From positions 10,242,383-10,306,382 of the forward strand of contig QXEO01000548.1 in assembly GCA_007115705.1 (NCBI GenBank): a stretch of 64,000 nucleotides of DNA, given 5' to 3'. Numbering within the stretch: position 1 is the first letter of the stretch; the number at the start of each line of letters is the position of its first letter. Shown here piece by piece: positions 1-11,305 of the stretch. Source of the DNA: Dactylis glomerata (taxonomy: Eukaryota; Streptophyta; Magnoliopsida; Poales; Poaceae). The translations under genes and the position numbers were made by a program. The notes below the pieces were generated by a model that made no database searches, was not told the origin of the DNA, and worked only from the letters and a program-made list of their open reading frames with translations.

Positions 1-1633
1 GGGGCATACCTGGCAACTCCTCAGGAAAGACGTCGGGGTACTCACATACCACCGGAACTTTATCGAGAGGCGGCCCTGAGACTGACTTCTTGTAGTAGGC
101 TTTGCGGGATGGCATAGTTGCGATGTGCTCAACTTGAACTCCATCACTGCTGGTTACGGTTATAGCTTTCCGAGCGCAGTCTATATGACCCTGGTACTTG
201 GACATCCAGTCCATTCCAAGCACCACGTCCAAGCCCTTTGTGCCTAATATGATCAGGTTGGCCTTGAATGACTCCCCATGGATATCTATCGGCACATCTA
301 TGCAATTCCTCTTAGTTTTCATGACTGACCCGGGGATCTGGACTAACATAGTTCTAGGCATCATGGTTGGTTCTAGCTTTCCCTTTTCAACGAAGTTCTC
401 GGTCACGAAAGAATGGGATGCACCAGAATCAAACAGTACTCTTGCAGGGGTGGAGTTGGCAAGAAACGTACCCAGAACGATATCAGGTGCTTCAGTAGCT
501 TCTTCATTAGAGACATGGTTCAGGCGGCCCCTTGCTACATTTGCTTGATTCTTCGGGTTCCGTCCAGGGGGTCCACGGCCTTGACCCTGATTGGGTTTAG
601 GCGCGCTGAGGCTCGGTGCGGAGGGTTTCTTCAGGGGGCATTCCTTAGAGAAATGCCCTGGCTGGCCACAAGTATAGCAGCCACTTCCCTGGTTGCGGTT
701 GGTAGGGTTGAAGGTGTTGCGATTCCCTCCAGAGGGATACCCGCTGGTAGGACGGTTGCTTGAGTACTGGCGGTTGGGGTTGTTAGGCCTGGGTGCTTGA
801 GAGGCGAACCTCTGAGGGGGTGGTGCAGACCTTGATGGGGGCATACTGCGGGATCTCTGACTGCTTGGTCCACCCTGACTCATCATTCTCCTCTTCCGGC
901 TTTCACGGGTAGCCTTGTTCTTGTCCTCTACCATAATAGCAGCATCAACTAGGGACTCCAGATCATTGTATGGCACGGCGACCAGATAAGGCTGTAGGTC
1001 TTCCTGAAGTCCATTCATGAAGCGCTCCCGCTTCTTCTCATCGGTGTCAATGTCGTTAGGGGCATACCTCCCCCAGGTGGTGAACTTGTCGAGGTATTCG
1101 GTGACACTCATACTTCCTTGCTTGAGGTTAAGGAACTTGTCGCGCATGATCTTGATGAGTCCAGATGGGATGTGGGCCTTGCGGAACTTGGTCTTGAAAG
1201 CTTCCCATGTCATCACTTGGCCCTCGGGCTGCATGGCACGGACGTTCTCCCACCATGCGCCCGCTGCGCCAGCCAGGAAATGGGTGGCGTAGAGCACCTT
1301 CTCATTCACTCCAACTCCCGCATACTCGAGCTTGTTCTCGATGGTGCGGAGCCAGTCGTCGGCGTCCAGGGGTTCGGTAGACTTGGTGAAGGTTGGCGGG
1401 TTGGAGTTTTGGAAGTTCCTAAGCGTGTTGCGGGGTTCCTCATCATCATTCCCACCGTTATTGTTGTGGTGGGTGGCGATCTGCGCAAGGTGTTGGAGGG
1501 TTGCAAGGTTGGCTTGGCGTTCAGCTCGCGCGGCTTCGCGGTCTTCTAGCATGAGCCGCAACAGCTGCTCCATGCTCGGCTCAGGAGGTGGGGGCGGGTT
1601 GTTGCCAGCGTGGGCACGAGTCTCCGGAGCCAT
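1..1633 (-). CDS. gag-protease-(RT) polyprotein, 5' part, Ty3 retrotransposon
   Basis: The frame is open on the minus strand from ATG at 1633 to the window edge (544 whole codons). I checked frame continuity at the start, the zinc knuckle, the protease and the last codons. Gag forms the particle and binds RNA; protease cleaves the polyprotein. It starts MAPETRAHAG with a proline stretch, followed by a Gag region with the WW...F..K...P signature. A CCHC knuckle CYTCGQPGHFSKEC lies near residues 319-332. The aspartic protease active site FDSGASHSF has its Asp at residue 402, followed by VVLGMDWM, and the RT entry PEELPGMP ends the visible part. No stop or frameshift was seen, unlike the extra ORF upstream. 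The RT, RNase H and integrase domains are expected beyond the left edge. Confidence 0.85.
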   Translation of the reverse strand, partial: MAPETRAHAGNNPPPPPEPSMEQLLRLMLEDREAARAERQANLATLQHLAQIATHHNNNGGNDDEEPRNTLRNFQNSNPPTFTKSTEPLDADDWLRTIENKLEYAGVGVNEKVLYATHFLAGAAGAWWENVRAMQPEGQVMTWEAFKTKFRKAHIPSGLIKIMRDKFLNLKQGSMSVTEYLDKFTTWGRYAPNDIDTDEKKRERFMNGLQEDLQPYLVAVPYNDLESLVDAAIMVEDKNKATRESRKRRMMSQGGPSSQRSRSMPPSRSAPPPQRFASQAPRPNNPNRQYSSNRPTSGYPSGGNRNTFNPTNRNQGSGCYTCGQPGHFSKECPLKKPSAPSLSAPKPNQGQGRGPPGRNPKNQANVARGRLNHVSNEEATEAPDIVLGTFLANSTPARVLFDSGASHSFVTENFVEKGKLEPTMMPRTMLVQIPGSVMKTKRNCIDVPIDIHGESFKANLIILGTKGLDVVLGMDWMSKYQGHIDCARKAITVTSSDGVQVEHIATMPSRKAYYKKSVSGPPLDKVPVVCEYPDVFPEELPGMP

Positions 1634-1957
1634 TCTGGAGAGGAGTGGATTGGTGAGATTTATAACAAGGAAACTTATGCAGGTTTCATAAGAAAGAAAG
1701 GAACTACTTTCATGCATAGCATACAACCATGGCAATCCATACATAACATGCTCCAACAACCATGCATAACAAGTCCATGCATACATAATATATATAAGCA
1801 AAAGGGTGCCAAACATGTCCAGGCACACACACTTACCACACATAGTCGCATACAACAAGCATAGCAAATGGTTCTAAGTAGACCATACAGCACGATACGC
1901 AAAAGGGTCAAACTAGCAACTACGCGGCAGCCTACGTGAGAGGTAGAGTGGTGGAAT

Positions 1958-2775
1958 CTACTCATCGCCGCTAACGTGGGGGACTAGCTCCTCGGGGTCC
2001 TCCTCGCTAGGAGTCTCAGGAGCGTAGAAGTCGAGGATAGCGTTGCGGTCATCACCGCTCTCGCTACCACGGTCGTCGTCGCCGGTACTAGCGGGATCCT
2101 CATCGAACGCCTCCTGGTGGTTGTCGTCACGGCCAAGTACCTCCTCGTTCTCCTTGCGGAGCTCGGCGGTCTCCTCCTCCAACTCGGACACATGGCTCTC
2201 AAGAGAAGCCAAGTGGTCCTCCAGCTCGCGGACGCGCCTCCTCAGAGCCTTGTTCTTCTTCACGATCTTCCTCTTGGCAGAGAGAAGACGGTGGCGTGAG
2301 AAGATAGACTCCTGGAGGTCCTCACGGAGTATGGCGAGCTCAAGTCCCCTCTCGTCGGCGACCATCCGGACATGATCCAGATGCTCCTGCGTGTGGTGCA
2401 GGAAAGCCTTAGTGTGGCAGAAGTGGCGGCTGAAGGGAGTGTGCGCCGCAGCCTGATGGGGAAAGCCATCGGCGTCGACCCTCCCGTAGTGCTCGTAACG
2501 AGTCCCAAGTAACTCGTCGTAGTGGAGGTGGACGAGGCCCAGTTGCGCTCGATCACCTCGAAGGTGAATTCCGGTGAGGTGGGCGGAACCTCCCTCCCGC
2601 GGACCTGGCATACCACACGGATAGCCAGCTCGCGGGTGCCCTCCTCGAACAGCTGATAGCCTCGCACCTCGGGACGCGGTCGTCCGAGGCGCGCGGTTAA
2701 CTCCACCAAGTCCCTCTCGAAGACCAGCACGTCCTCGTGGGTACCAACCTGACGGTGCGCGGTAAGGGCGTCCAT
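1958..2775 (-). pseudogene. additional ORF between primer site and gag, frameshifted
   Basis: Two overlapping minus-strand frames read as one protein broken by a small indel. The first (ATG at 2775) gives MDALTAHRQVGTHEDVLVF and continues to about IERNW. The second continues with LVHLHYDELLGTRYEHYGR and ends at 1958. The break is near 2537-2545. The C-terminal half is rich in Lys, Arg, Glu and Leu heptads (around KKNKALRRRVRELEDHL), which looks like a coiled coil, followed by an acidic tail. The position between LTR and gag on the sense strand is that of the extra ORFs known in some grass Ty3 elements. I do not recognise a conserved domain, and the function is unknown. Bases 1634-1957 separate it from gag and hold nothing I can identify. 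Confidence 0.55.
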
Positions 2776-3011
2776 CTACACAAATTTTAGAGTAGAGTTT
2801 ATTAATGGCTTACCCAAGTGTGCAAAATTTATACATAAGTAAAAACTTGAATTTAAATGCAAGTAATTAAAGATGCTTAAAGAATAAGGGAAGAGATGAG
2901 AGCAATATATATTTACCTTTGATATATATAGCCATCTCTTTTATTTTAAGAAAATAGTTTTTGGTCCGGTCTAACGCCCATGCTAAACTAGGGTTTCCTA
3001 AGGTCAGGATG

Positions 3012-3023
3012 GCTCTGATACCA
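3012..3023 (-). other. primer-binding site, tRNA-iMet type
   Basis: The minus strand reads TGGTATCAGAGC, the standard plant tRNA-iMet primer site, four bases inside the LTR end (CCCCACA at 3028). It fixes the minus-strand orientation of the element. Confidence 0.85.
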
Positions 3024-3027
3024 ACTC

Positions 3028-6000
3028 TGTGGGGACCCCGTCTTACCACCCAGGATTCCCGTTATGCATACAATTCATGATCCCAGGAAGACCGTCATGA
3101 ATCCACATAACCGAGTTGGCATTACAGAGTACAACATCCATTACATAAATAAGTCGTTAAGTCTTACATAGCCTCTTGGCTGAATACTAATGCCACGCAG
3201 GGCAAGTTCAACAGACACACTTCAACATAGGTAGTAGCGGATACACGCAGCATAGTGACCCAAGTCAGGCCTACTACCCTACAGGCGACTGACCGGGAAA
3301 CGAGTCCTAGTTCGCACCGGCGTCGTCATACTCCTTATCATCTTCTTCACAATCCTCTCCAAAGTCTGGCCAAGTTAATAGCCAGGGACAAAGCCGTGAG
3401 TACATTTTGGAATTGTACTCGCAAACAATCTAAGAGAGAGAACATTCACATGCTATATGGCTGTAGCAAGGGTTGGTTTAGTTTTCAGTGACTATCTTCT
3501 ACTAACTTCTCGTGTCGATATAGCATGTCCCATGACATTTCTATATCCTTATTAAAGAAGAAACATAGTAAGTTTCTCGTGTCGATATAGCATGTCCCAC
3601 GACATTTCTATATCCTTATTAAAGAAGACTTTTAGAATTTTTGAGTAAAATCTCTAGGGAAGGGGGAAACTCCTTTTTAGAAAAGATCGGTGGTCAATCG
3701 AACATGACCACCTCGAAGCCTCGGCAGTACCCTCTAAGTACTCCGATCCACTCCCGTGCCACGGCAGTACCCTCCAAGTACTCCGTCCGGCACAAAACTC
3801 CATTTTTCCAGAAAACCATTTATAAAACCAAAACCTGACATTGGGCAATGTAGTGATCTCCACAACCGTCCATAACCGAGGACGTGGCTATTCGAATAGT
3901 TTTACCCTCTGCAGAGGTTGTACACTTTACCCACACCAACCGATAAATCCGCCGGGATACCACCACGGACCGTCATACATAAGTATACGGGGTTCGGATA
4001 ATCGATCAAAGCCTCCATCTATCTCCCTTAGTACGGGTGCCTACCCTGTGGAGTTTACCTCCCCGGCACGCCCCGGCAGTACCTCCTTCAGAGTGTCACT
4101 CCGGCGCCACGGCGGGAGAACCCAAGTGTCTTCCGGCCGGATAAATCCCGAAGGATCCCGATTTACTATTGCCCATAAACTAGCGGCAACCCGGATTCCG
4201 GAGTCCTGCAAACCCCTATATAGTATGAGGCTCCCCGCACTAAGGCAAATAAACTTCAAACTAAGCCCGTCCCATACCGGGTAATGTGGTTGCACGGTTT
4301 AATTGCTTCGAGCGACTACAAAGAAACACTGATGCCTTTTTCTAAATCCACCAACTCCTTTCCTCTGTAACCCAAATGTCCATTTGTCCCAAAATCATTT
4401 AGAAAACATTTCAGTGGAGTAGGTACTACTCCAAGGTTTTCGTAACCATTTTCAAAAACTTTTCCGGAAGTTATCCCATCCTAGAGTTTTTGGCTCCACT
4501 ACAAGTGTTTCCCAATGACTTCGATGCTAATCATCGAGCCTCTACAATCAAGGTTAATGATAGGTGGTAAGGGAGTCATCCTCCATGGATGATAACAATG
4601 TGACTTGTGGAGCCAAGTCACCATCTATTGCTATCTAGGGATAAATAGCAATATAAGAACAACAATGCACAATAGTAAGAGCAGAGTAGAATAATGCATA
4701 GTGTCGTGATAGGATTCAGATATGTAACAAGTAGATGGCTTGCCTTGATTGGCTTGTCCCTGGTCACCCTCCTCCTGGTACTCAAACACTTCTCCCTCCT
4801 CCGCACAGTCGTCGTTCGATTCTATCGCCGGAAAAAGGAAACGAAGACACACACGATAAGCATTCATGCATACAAGGGATTTCATCCAGCAATCAACACA
4901 CACTTAAGTATTTGAGTATCAGAAGCAAACAAGTTTAGACGACAGAATATAAATCTATTTTAGAAAAGAAATAATTATCAACATCACAACAAACAATTTC
5001 TAGTTGTATTCTAATAATCACTCATAAGCAATCACTTGCATGCATAAACAGGCCTTAAAGCATGGCACCAGCATATCTACTGACAATCCCACAATATAAC
5101 AGAACCATCATCACTGGAATCAAATTTAAATAGTATAGAGGTAATTTATTAAAGACATGCCAATTCTAGAAATCACTAGAATAACAAAATATTCCTCTAA
5201 AACTCTCTGTAAGTCCTAAAATTCTAACAGAGACCAATCTGGAAAGCTAGTCAAATGCACAACACACCAGAAGTGGAATCATTCCAAAATAATAATTATT
5301 TTGAGCACAATAAATCAATTACTGCAGGACATCATCATCACCAAAATAATTATCACAAATAGTTCACACTTCCTAAAATAGTGAAACCAGATCCTATAAT
5401 TCAACAAAACAGTAAGGTATCAGTGAAAATTGGATTTACAATTTTTCATCATAGAGAACATCATATTTGCATAAATAGGTGTAAATCCCTAAATCTACTC
5501 TATTTAATTACAGGAAAATACTGAGGGCCCCTAAAATCACACATGCAGTACGATTGGGTAACATGCAGTATAAGGACTTCATAGAAATTTGAAACACAAT
5601 TTTTGAATACACAGAATAATTTCTACACATTTTTTAACCTTGCAGGCATTTTGCAAAAAGGAAAATTGATTTGCTGAAAAAAAAGAAAAGCGGGCCGGAG
5701 CGGCAGACGCCGGCCAGGCTGGCCCAGATCTGCGGCCTGCCCAGGCCACGCGCGGCCGAACCGGTACGCCGCCGTCGGATTAAGATCCGACGGCGCGCGA
5801 TCTTCTTCTCCGCGCGACACCGCATGCACGCGAGGAGGCGCAGGGGGGGCTAGGGTTTCGGGCACCGGCGAGCTTACCATGGGGGCTGCGGTGGTCGTCG
5901 GCTACTAGATCGGTGGCGGAGCAGTCCAGTAGGGTGTTCTTGGCCAGGGGACATGCATGCAAAGGCGTCGGTGCTCGCGAGGTTGTCGATGTTTTCCCCC

Positions 6001-7652
6001 GGTGAGCTCCGGCGATGGTCGGTGTCGTCGGTGCTCTATGACATTGCCTGGATCAAGCAAAGAAGGGGTGAGTCCTGGGTGATATCTGTGGGATAGGGAA
6101 CCAGAGAGAGCGAAGAGGACAGCCGGGTCGACGGCAACCTTCTCCCTCGCCGTCGTCGGTCTACCCGGCCATCTCGAGCTCCCTACTGGCTTCCTTATCA
6201 CGGCGAGGTGTCGGTGAGCTCTGGGAGGTGGAAGAGGAGCGGAGAGGGGGCAAATGAGGGCGAGGGGTGGCTTCCAGAGAGGGCGTCGGCTTTTATTTGC
6301 AGGCGTGGGCTCGTTCTATGGTGCGCCTGCGTCGGCGACCATTGGGCAGCGTGGGCGGCTGAGAGGAGCGGCATCGTGCGCCGGTTCTATGGACTAGGTG
6401 GGCGGTGTTGGTGGCGCAAGGGTTGGGTTGGACGATGGACGGTTTCAGTCCAGTTGGGTCTGAACCTAGGCTCGCCGGGGTCAGTCGAGGTGACGTGGGA
6501 GCAAGGCGATGGTGGTGCTGGGTCGGGCGCTGGTTGCCGTGCACGGTGGTGTGACGCACGGGTCGGGAGCGTGTGTGTGTGTACGGGGGGTGTGGCAGCG
6601 CTCTGGGCGCTCTGGGCGTCGTCGACGCGTCGAAACGGCGCGTCCAGGGCAGCGTACACGGTCGGTCTCGGGTTGGGCTGGCTTGGGGAATTGATCCCTG
6701 GGCTTGGTGTGAGGCCGGCGGCGAAGTGACAGGGCAGGAGACGGACGGTGCCTTGCTGGCTCTGCCGGGGTGCCCACGACGGGCATGGCGACGGCCAGGT
6801 CAGCGTGGGGTGGCTGGAGTCGGTCTCTGCCAAGCGGGGTCAGTTCTGGGGTGTCAGCAGTGTGGCGAGCAACCACTGGGGGTCGAGGTCGGTGACAGGT
6901 CGAAGAATAGAGGGAGAGGGGAGGGTCCTGGCAGCGTCGGCCTCGGGCTCCTCTCCTCCCTCGAGTCCAAGCTGTAAACGACAACAGGAAAAGATTTGCA
7001 AATCCTTGGACTCAAAAAGGAAATCTCCAGCAGGCATTCTCCCTCCCCTGGTCGGCTTGCAAAAGAATAAGAAGGAAGGAGAGTAAAACATGGGGTATTT
7101 TCTTCATGGCCGAAATTCAAATTTGGATTTGAATCTTTCAAACTTGGTTTGAAATTTGAGCCAGGATAGTGCCCAGAGGTGTTTAAGGTGCTCAAAGGCA
7201 CTCTACCAAAGTTTGAAAAGTTTTGAGCTAGGTAATCTACGGTTTTGGAGAAACTCCTATTTCCAAATAAAAGAGAGCAAAAATAAAAGAAAAGGAAAAG
7301 AAAAGAGAGGTGATCCCCCAATGATCCATACTAAGATTTTTGGTGCACACACTTAAGAACTAGGATCAAAATATGCTGCATAAAATCATAGCTCAATTTC
7401 TAGGTAGAAGCCATGTGTTGAGAAGGAAAACAAGTTTTAAATAAATCAACACTCTCACATGAAATCATAGGCATACACACTTGCACACATGAAATCATGC
7501 ATTCTCAAGATATCACCCATGCTAGCACACATACACAAGAAATCAAGTGTTCATGGATTACAAGCACAATGCTAAGTGTAGGTTTCTTATAATACCCAAA
7601 ATAAAGTGCTCAAGTAAGATTTTAAGCATGGTCACAAAAGTGGGGTGTTACA
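3028..7652 (-). repeat. 5' LTR of the Tekay/Del-like element (about 4.6 kb)
   Basis: On the minus strand it starts TGTAACACCCCAC at 7652 and ends ACA at 3028, next to the primer site. The length is 4625 bp, long but possible for this lineage. It contains a GC-rich, CpG-rich block at about 5690-6960 flanked by AT-rich sequence. No convincing coding region exists inside; the open frames in the GC block overlap on both strands and show no domain. The second LTR is outside the window, so the boundaries rest on the TG...CA ends, the primer site and the junction with the interrupted element. Confidence 0.75.
3507..3627. repeat. tandem duplication inside LTR, 54-bp copies with 67-bp period
   Basis: Bases 3507-3560 and 3574-3627 match at all but one position (catg versus cacg) and are separated by 13 bp. 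Nearby (3720-3790) a shorter unit around cggcagtaccctc is also repeated. Confidence 0.8.
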
Positions 7653-8668
7653 AATTGGGCCGGAGACTTTGTGTCTCTGGCTGAAGACTCCAGGTTGGTA
7701 GGCTGAGGCTGGAGACTCTGGTCCTCAGGGGTCGGAGACTCCGGTCATCAGGGGCCGGAGACTCTGGTCTGTCTGGCTCGGCCCTGGGATGCTCGAGGTT
7801 TGGATGGCCCAGACACTAGTCCGGAATTGGGCCGGAGACTTTTGTCTCCAGCCGGAGACTCCGGTGATGGGGTCACTTAGGGCGGAGACTCCGGCCCTCC
7901 AGGCCGGAGACTCCGGCCCTAGTCGGCCAGCAACGGCTACATTTCGTGGAGGACTATATAAAGCCTTCTTCTACCTCTAGAAGGGGCTGCGGCTTCCACT
8001 CTCTCCTCCAATGTTGCTAAGCTTCAAAGCACTAGATCTTCCATTCTAGCCACTAGAAGTGGAAGCCCTTTTGGGATTTGAGGGAGAAGACCTAGATCTA
8101 CACTTCCACCAAGGCGATTTGATTTCCCCCCTCATTTCATTGAGGGGCTTGTAACTTGTGTGTTCATTGGAATCCTAGCCGGAAGAAGCCATCCCCCAAG
8201 CTCAACTTTGTGTGTAAGAGCTTGGTGGGCCTATTGGGAGCCTCCAATTGAGTTGTGGAGCTCGCCCCAATACTTTGTGTAAAGGTCTTGTGCCACCTTC
8301 AAGGGCATCGCTTAGTGGAGCATGAACTCGCCTTTGTGACTTGTTCACCGGAGAATAGGGTGAGCCTTTGTGGCGTTGGTGGCCTTTGTGGTACCACACC
8401 TCTCCAACGTAGACGTACTTCCCGTAACAAGGAAGGAACTACGGGAATACATCCTTGTGTCTTCGTGTCTACATTGCGGTTACTTCTATCCTTTACTTGT
8501 ACCTTTACTTATATTGTTATTGCTAGCTTGCTTGTCACTCTAGGTAAATTCACTTAGTAGCACATCTAGAGAATTTACCTTCTTGTCGAGCCTTAACTTG
8601 AAAAAGAAGTAAAAATTGGGTAGCTCATATTCACCCCCCCCCCTCTAGTCGCTCATACGATCCTTTCA
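7653..8668 (+). repeat. 5' LTR of SIRE-like element, 5' truncated
   Basis: It corresponds to bases 45557-46531 of the 3' LTR and ends GATCCTTTCA at 8668. The first roughly 345 bp of the LTR are cut away by the Tekay-like insertion. It carries several copies of the CCGGAGACTCCGG near-palindrome between 7663 and 7915 and a C-run near 8633-8642. Confidence 0.9.
7955..7962 (+). promoter_or_regulatory. TATA box of SIRE LTR
   Basis: TATATAAA in the context ggactatataaagcc; conserved in the 3' LTR at 45816-45823. It marks the likely end of U3. Confidence 0.65.
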
Positions 8669-8670
8669 AT

Positions 8671-8682
8671 TGGTATCAGAGC
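8671..8682 (+). other. primer-binding site, tRNA-iMet type (SIRE)
   Basis: TGGTATCAGAGC, two bases after the LTR end CA at 8668. Confidence 0.9.
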
Positions 8683-8716
8683 GTGGTCTCTTATTCGGGC
8701 TTAACCGCCTAAGAGT

Positions 8717-10926
8717 ATGGGCGATACTATGGATGAGGATAAGGATAAAGAAACTCCTCCCGGGGAATCTCCTCCATCCATCTCCCCATCCCCTTCAATC
8801 TCACGAGAGGAGCACTTGGCGTCTTTGGACACCTTTCAAGCCTCTATGAGATTGGAGATGAAGGCGATGTTTGAGGAGTACCTTGGGAAGAAATCTCCCG
8901 GGCCCACAAACCCAAACACCACACCTTGTGTGGATCTCTCCTTGGCCAAGGTAAAGCCACCTAACAATGTCTCTACCTCCGCCGAGAATAAAGGTGCCCC
9001 ACCTAAGGAAAATGATGGTCCGGCAAAGGGTGCATTCATTCCACCCCCAAACACTTATTCTACTCCGCCGGTCCATTATCCTATGCCACACATTAACAAC
9101 ATGGGATCTCCTCCTAAGCTTGATTCTCCCAATTTTATTAAATGGCAAGGACTAATGAAATCTCATATTTCTAGTTCTTCTACTCATTTGTGGAGGGTCA
9201 TACAAAATGGCTTCGCACCTCATGATCCTCTCAACTTGACCGGAAGGGAAGAATTTGATGAGCAACTCAATGCCACCGCCAAGCATCTCCTTCAACAAGC
9301 CATGCCGGATACTCATGCGGCACACATCAACAACTTGAGCACCACCAAGGAAGTATGGGACTATCTCACTATGCTCTTCATTGGGAATGAGAGTATTCGG
9401 TCCTCCAAGTTTGATGAGCTCAAGAGTGAAGAGAGGGATTTCATTATGCGAGATAATGAGACTCCCAATGAGATGTACCAAAGGATCTTGGATCTTGCAA
9501 CGGCCTTGACCGGGTTTGGGTGCAAAGACAATGGTGATGATTATATCAAGTGTATGTTCATTACCTCCATCAACCCAAGAGAACCCATCCGGTCTGAGAT
9601 CATCTGTTCAAGACCGGATTTTGGGCGTATGACCTCAAATGAAGTTCTTTGCGAGTTCACCGCCTTGACTATCTTTAAGAAGAATGCGGAAGAGACTAGA
9701 GCTCTTGTCCTTGCCGAACAAGGAGTTCACAATCTTGCTCTGACGGCCAAGGTGGTTTACAAGCAAGAAGAAGGAGAAGAAGAAGTATGTGAAGGAGAGT
9801 ATTGGTCTCCGGAAGATGCCAAGTATGCACTTAATGAACATTTGGCTCTCACCACCAATGCCTTTTGGGATGCCAACAAGCACAAGTTCAAGGGATCCAA
9901 GTTCAAGTCAACTCCAAGGAAGGGTGGTGACTCTAAAGTGAGGCATTGCTACAATTTGTGGATGAATCAAGCACTTCATTGCCGAATGTCCTTATGAGAA
10001 CAAGGAGGACCATGGAGGCCGACTCATCCCCAAGCGTCGGTCATCCAAGTTCTCCTCTTCCAAGAAGCATGGGAACAAGGTCGACAAGAAGAAAGGAGAA
10101 AGGTTGTTGGTTGCACAAGAGGAATATGACTCCGGGACCGATGATGATGATGACTCCGAAGATGAAGAGAATGGAGAAATGGCCGCCATTGCTATTGTCT
10201 CCACTCCACCTACATCCCTCTTCAACTCACAAAATGAGAACGCCATCGTCATCAACCACAAGTGTCTTATGGATAAGGCCATGGAGGTAACATCATCACC
10301 TACTCCTTCATCATCTCATTCCATGTCTATCTCTATGGATGATGTGAGTAGCCTTAAGATCAAGAAAGAATTAGTTTCTTGTGATGAATTTATCGCTAAC
10401 ATGAAGGGGCAAACCAAGGTGTACTTTGAGACACTAATGTGTCAATTAGGTGATGCCCGTGACACCATCAAGGGGAAGGAGGAGTTTCAAAGATTAGCCG
10501 CCGATGATATTGGCTCTCTATCTATTGAGCTCGAAGAAGATCAAAACTTGAGAGCCTCTTTAGAGGAGAAATTGTTGGGACTTGAAGCATCTCATAATTT
10601 AAACTTGTCAAAACTCACTAAAGAACGTGACCATGCTCCTGCTATGGTCAAGTTGCTTAAAAAAGAGAAAGTTGAATTTGACGTTGGTCATAATGATTTT
10701 CGTGAGAAGTTTGAGAAGCTTGAAGAAGCCTACAAGGCTTTGGAAGGAAAATTCTCTAGTCTCACTAAGATCCGTGAGCAGCTTCAAATTCAATTAACTA
10801 TTGAACAATCTAAAGTCCCACCAATGCAAGTTACTGAAGTTCCTTGTTCTTCTAACCCTATATGTAATCATAGTGATATTATTGAGGAGAACATTAGGTT
10901 GAAGGCCGAACTTGCTAAGGGCATTG
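8717..10926 (+). pseudogene. gag of SIRE-like copia element, frameshifted and interrupted
   Basis: Capsid and RNA-binding protein. The first frame opens at ATG 8717 (MGDTMDEDKDKETPPGE) with a Pro/Ser-rich N-terminus. The copia Gag core follows (SPNFIKWQGLMKSHI, then HLWRVIQNGF, KEVWDYLTMLF and the KFDELKSEE region), and the frame ends at 9997. The CCHC knuckle at about 9949-9990 is scrambled by small indels: CYN survives in one frame and ECPYENKED in another. The second frame then runs to 10926 with an acidic stretch and a long coiled coil (ELEEDQNLRASLEEKL onward), typical of SIRE Gag. At 10926 it enters the CATTG target site of the Athila-like element and resumes at 17926 in the same frame (KNLNDLLNNQR). 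Confidence 0.85.
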
Positions 10927-11201
10927 TGATACGTCTCCAACGTATCTATAATTTTTGATGCTCCATGCTTGTTTTTACACCATTTGCCCAATGTTTCGTT
11001 ACACTTCGTGGCACTTTTATGCATTTTCTGGAACTAACCTACTAACAAGTTGCCACAGTGCCAGTTCCCTGTTTTTTGCTGTTTTTTGTGTTTCAGAAGT
11101 GATACACAGGAAATATTCTCGGAATTGGACGAATCAAGTTCCTGAAGTCTTATTTTGTCCGGGAGCTTCCAGGGATCCAAAGAGAAGTAGGAGAGGGGCC
11201 A

Positions 11202-11270
11202 CAGGCCGCCCTCACACCAGGCTGGCGCGGCCCATGCCCTGGCCACGCCGCCATGGTGTGAGGAGGCCTG
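11202..11270. repeat. U3 inverted repeat (hairpin-forming), compact Athila-like LTR
   Basis: CAGGCC, CTCACACC and GGCGCGGCC are mirrored by GGCCACGCC, GGTGTGAG and GGCCTG around an 8-9 base centre. The 3' LTR copy (16547-16615) pairs better because GGCCGCGCC replaces GGCCACGCC. It ends 28 bp upstream of the TATA box. Related hairpins occur at 24092-24151, 41651-41710 and 38961-39012. Confidence 0.75.
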
Positions 11271-11298
11271 GGGCCACTCCTGACATCGCCCCTTCGCC

Positions 11299-11305
11299 TA
11301 TAAAG
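11299..11305 (+). promoter_or_regulatory. TATA box of compact Athila-like LTR
   Basis: TATAAAG in the context ttcgcctataaagacccc; same in the 3' LTR at 16644-16650. Confidence 0.6.

Larger units (their letters stand above)
1..7652 (-). mobile_element. Ty3/gypsy LTR retrotransposon, Tekay/Del-like, 5' part (runs off left edge)
   Basis: On the minus strand the order is a 5' LTR starting TGTAACACCCC (base 7652) and ending CCCCACA (base 3028), a tRNA-iMet-type primer site, an extra ORF, then gag-protease and the first residues of RT, cut by the window edge. The Gag-PR spacing, the DSGAS protease and the PEELPG entry to RT fit the chromovirus Tekay/Del group; this is family knowledge applied by eye. 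The sequence next to the LTR (AATTGGGCC) continues a second element whose intact LTR copy reads GGAATTGGGCC at 45555, so this element inserted there. AATTG (7653-7657) is the predicted TSD; its partner lies outside the window. Confidence 0.85.

Noticed and set aside
3255..3863. Short ORFs on both strands next to the primer site
   Set aside because: They lie in LTR sequence, are under 80 codons, and have no domain.
6208..6984. Overlapping open frames of 130-170 codons on both strands in a GC-rich block
   Set aside because: They lie inside the LTR of the Tekay-like element, overlap in several frames and show no domain; high GC content alone explains the absence of stops.
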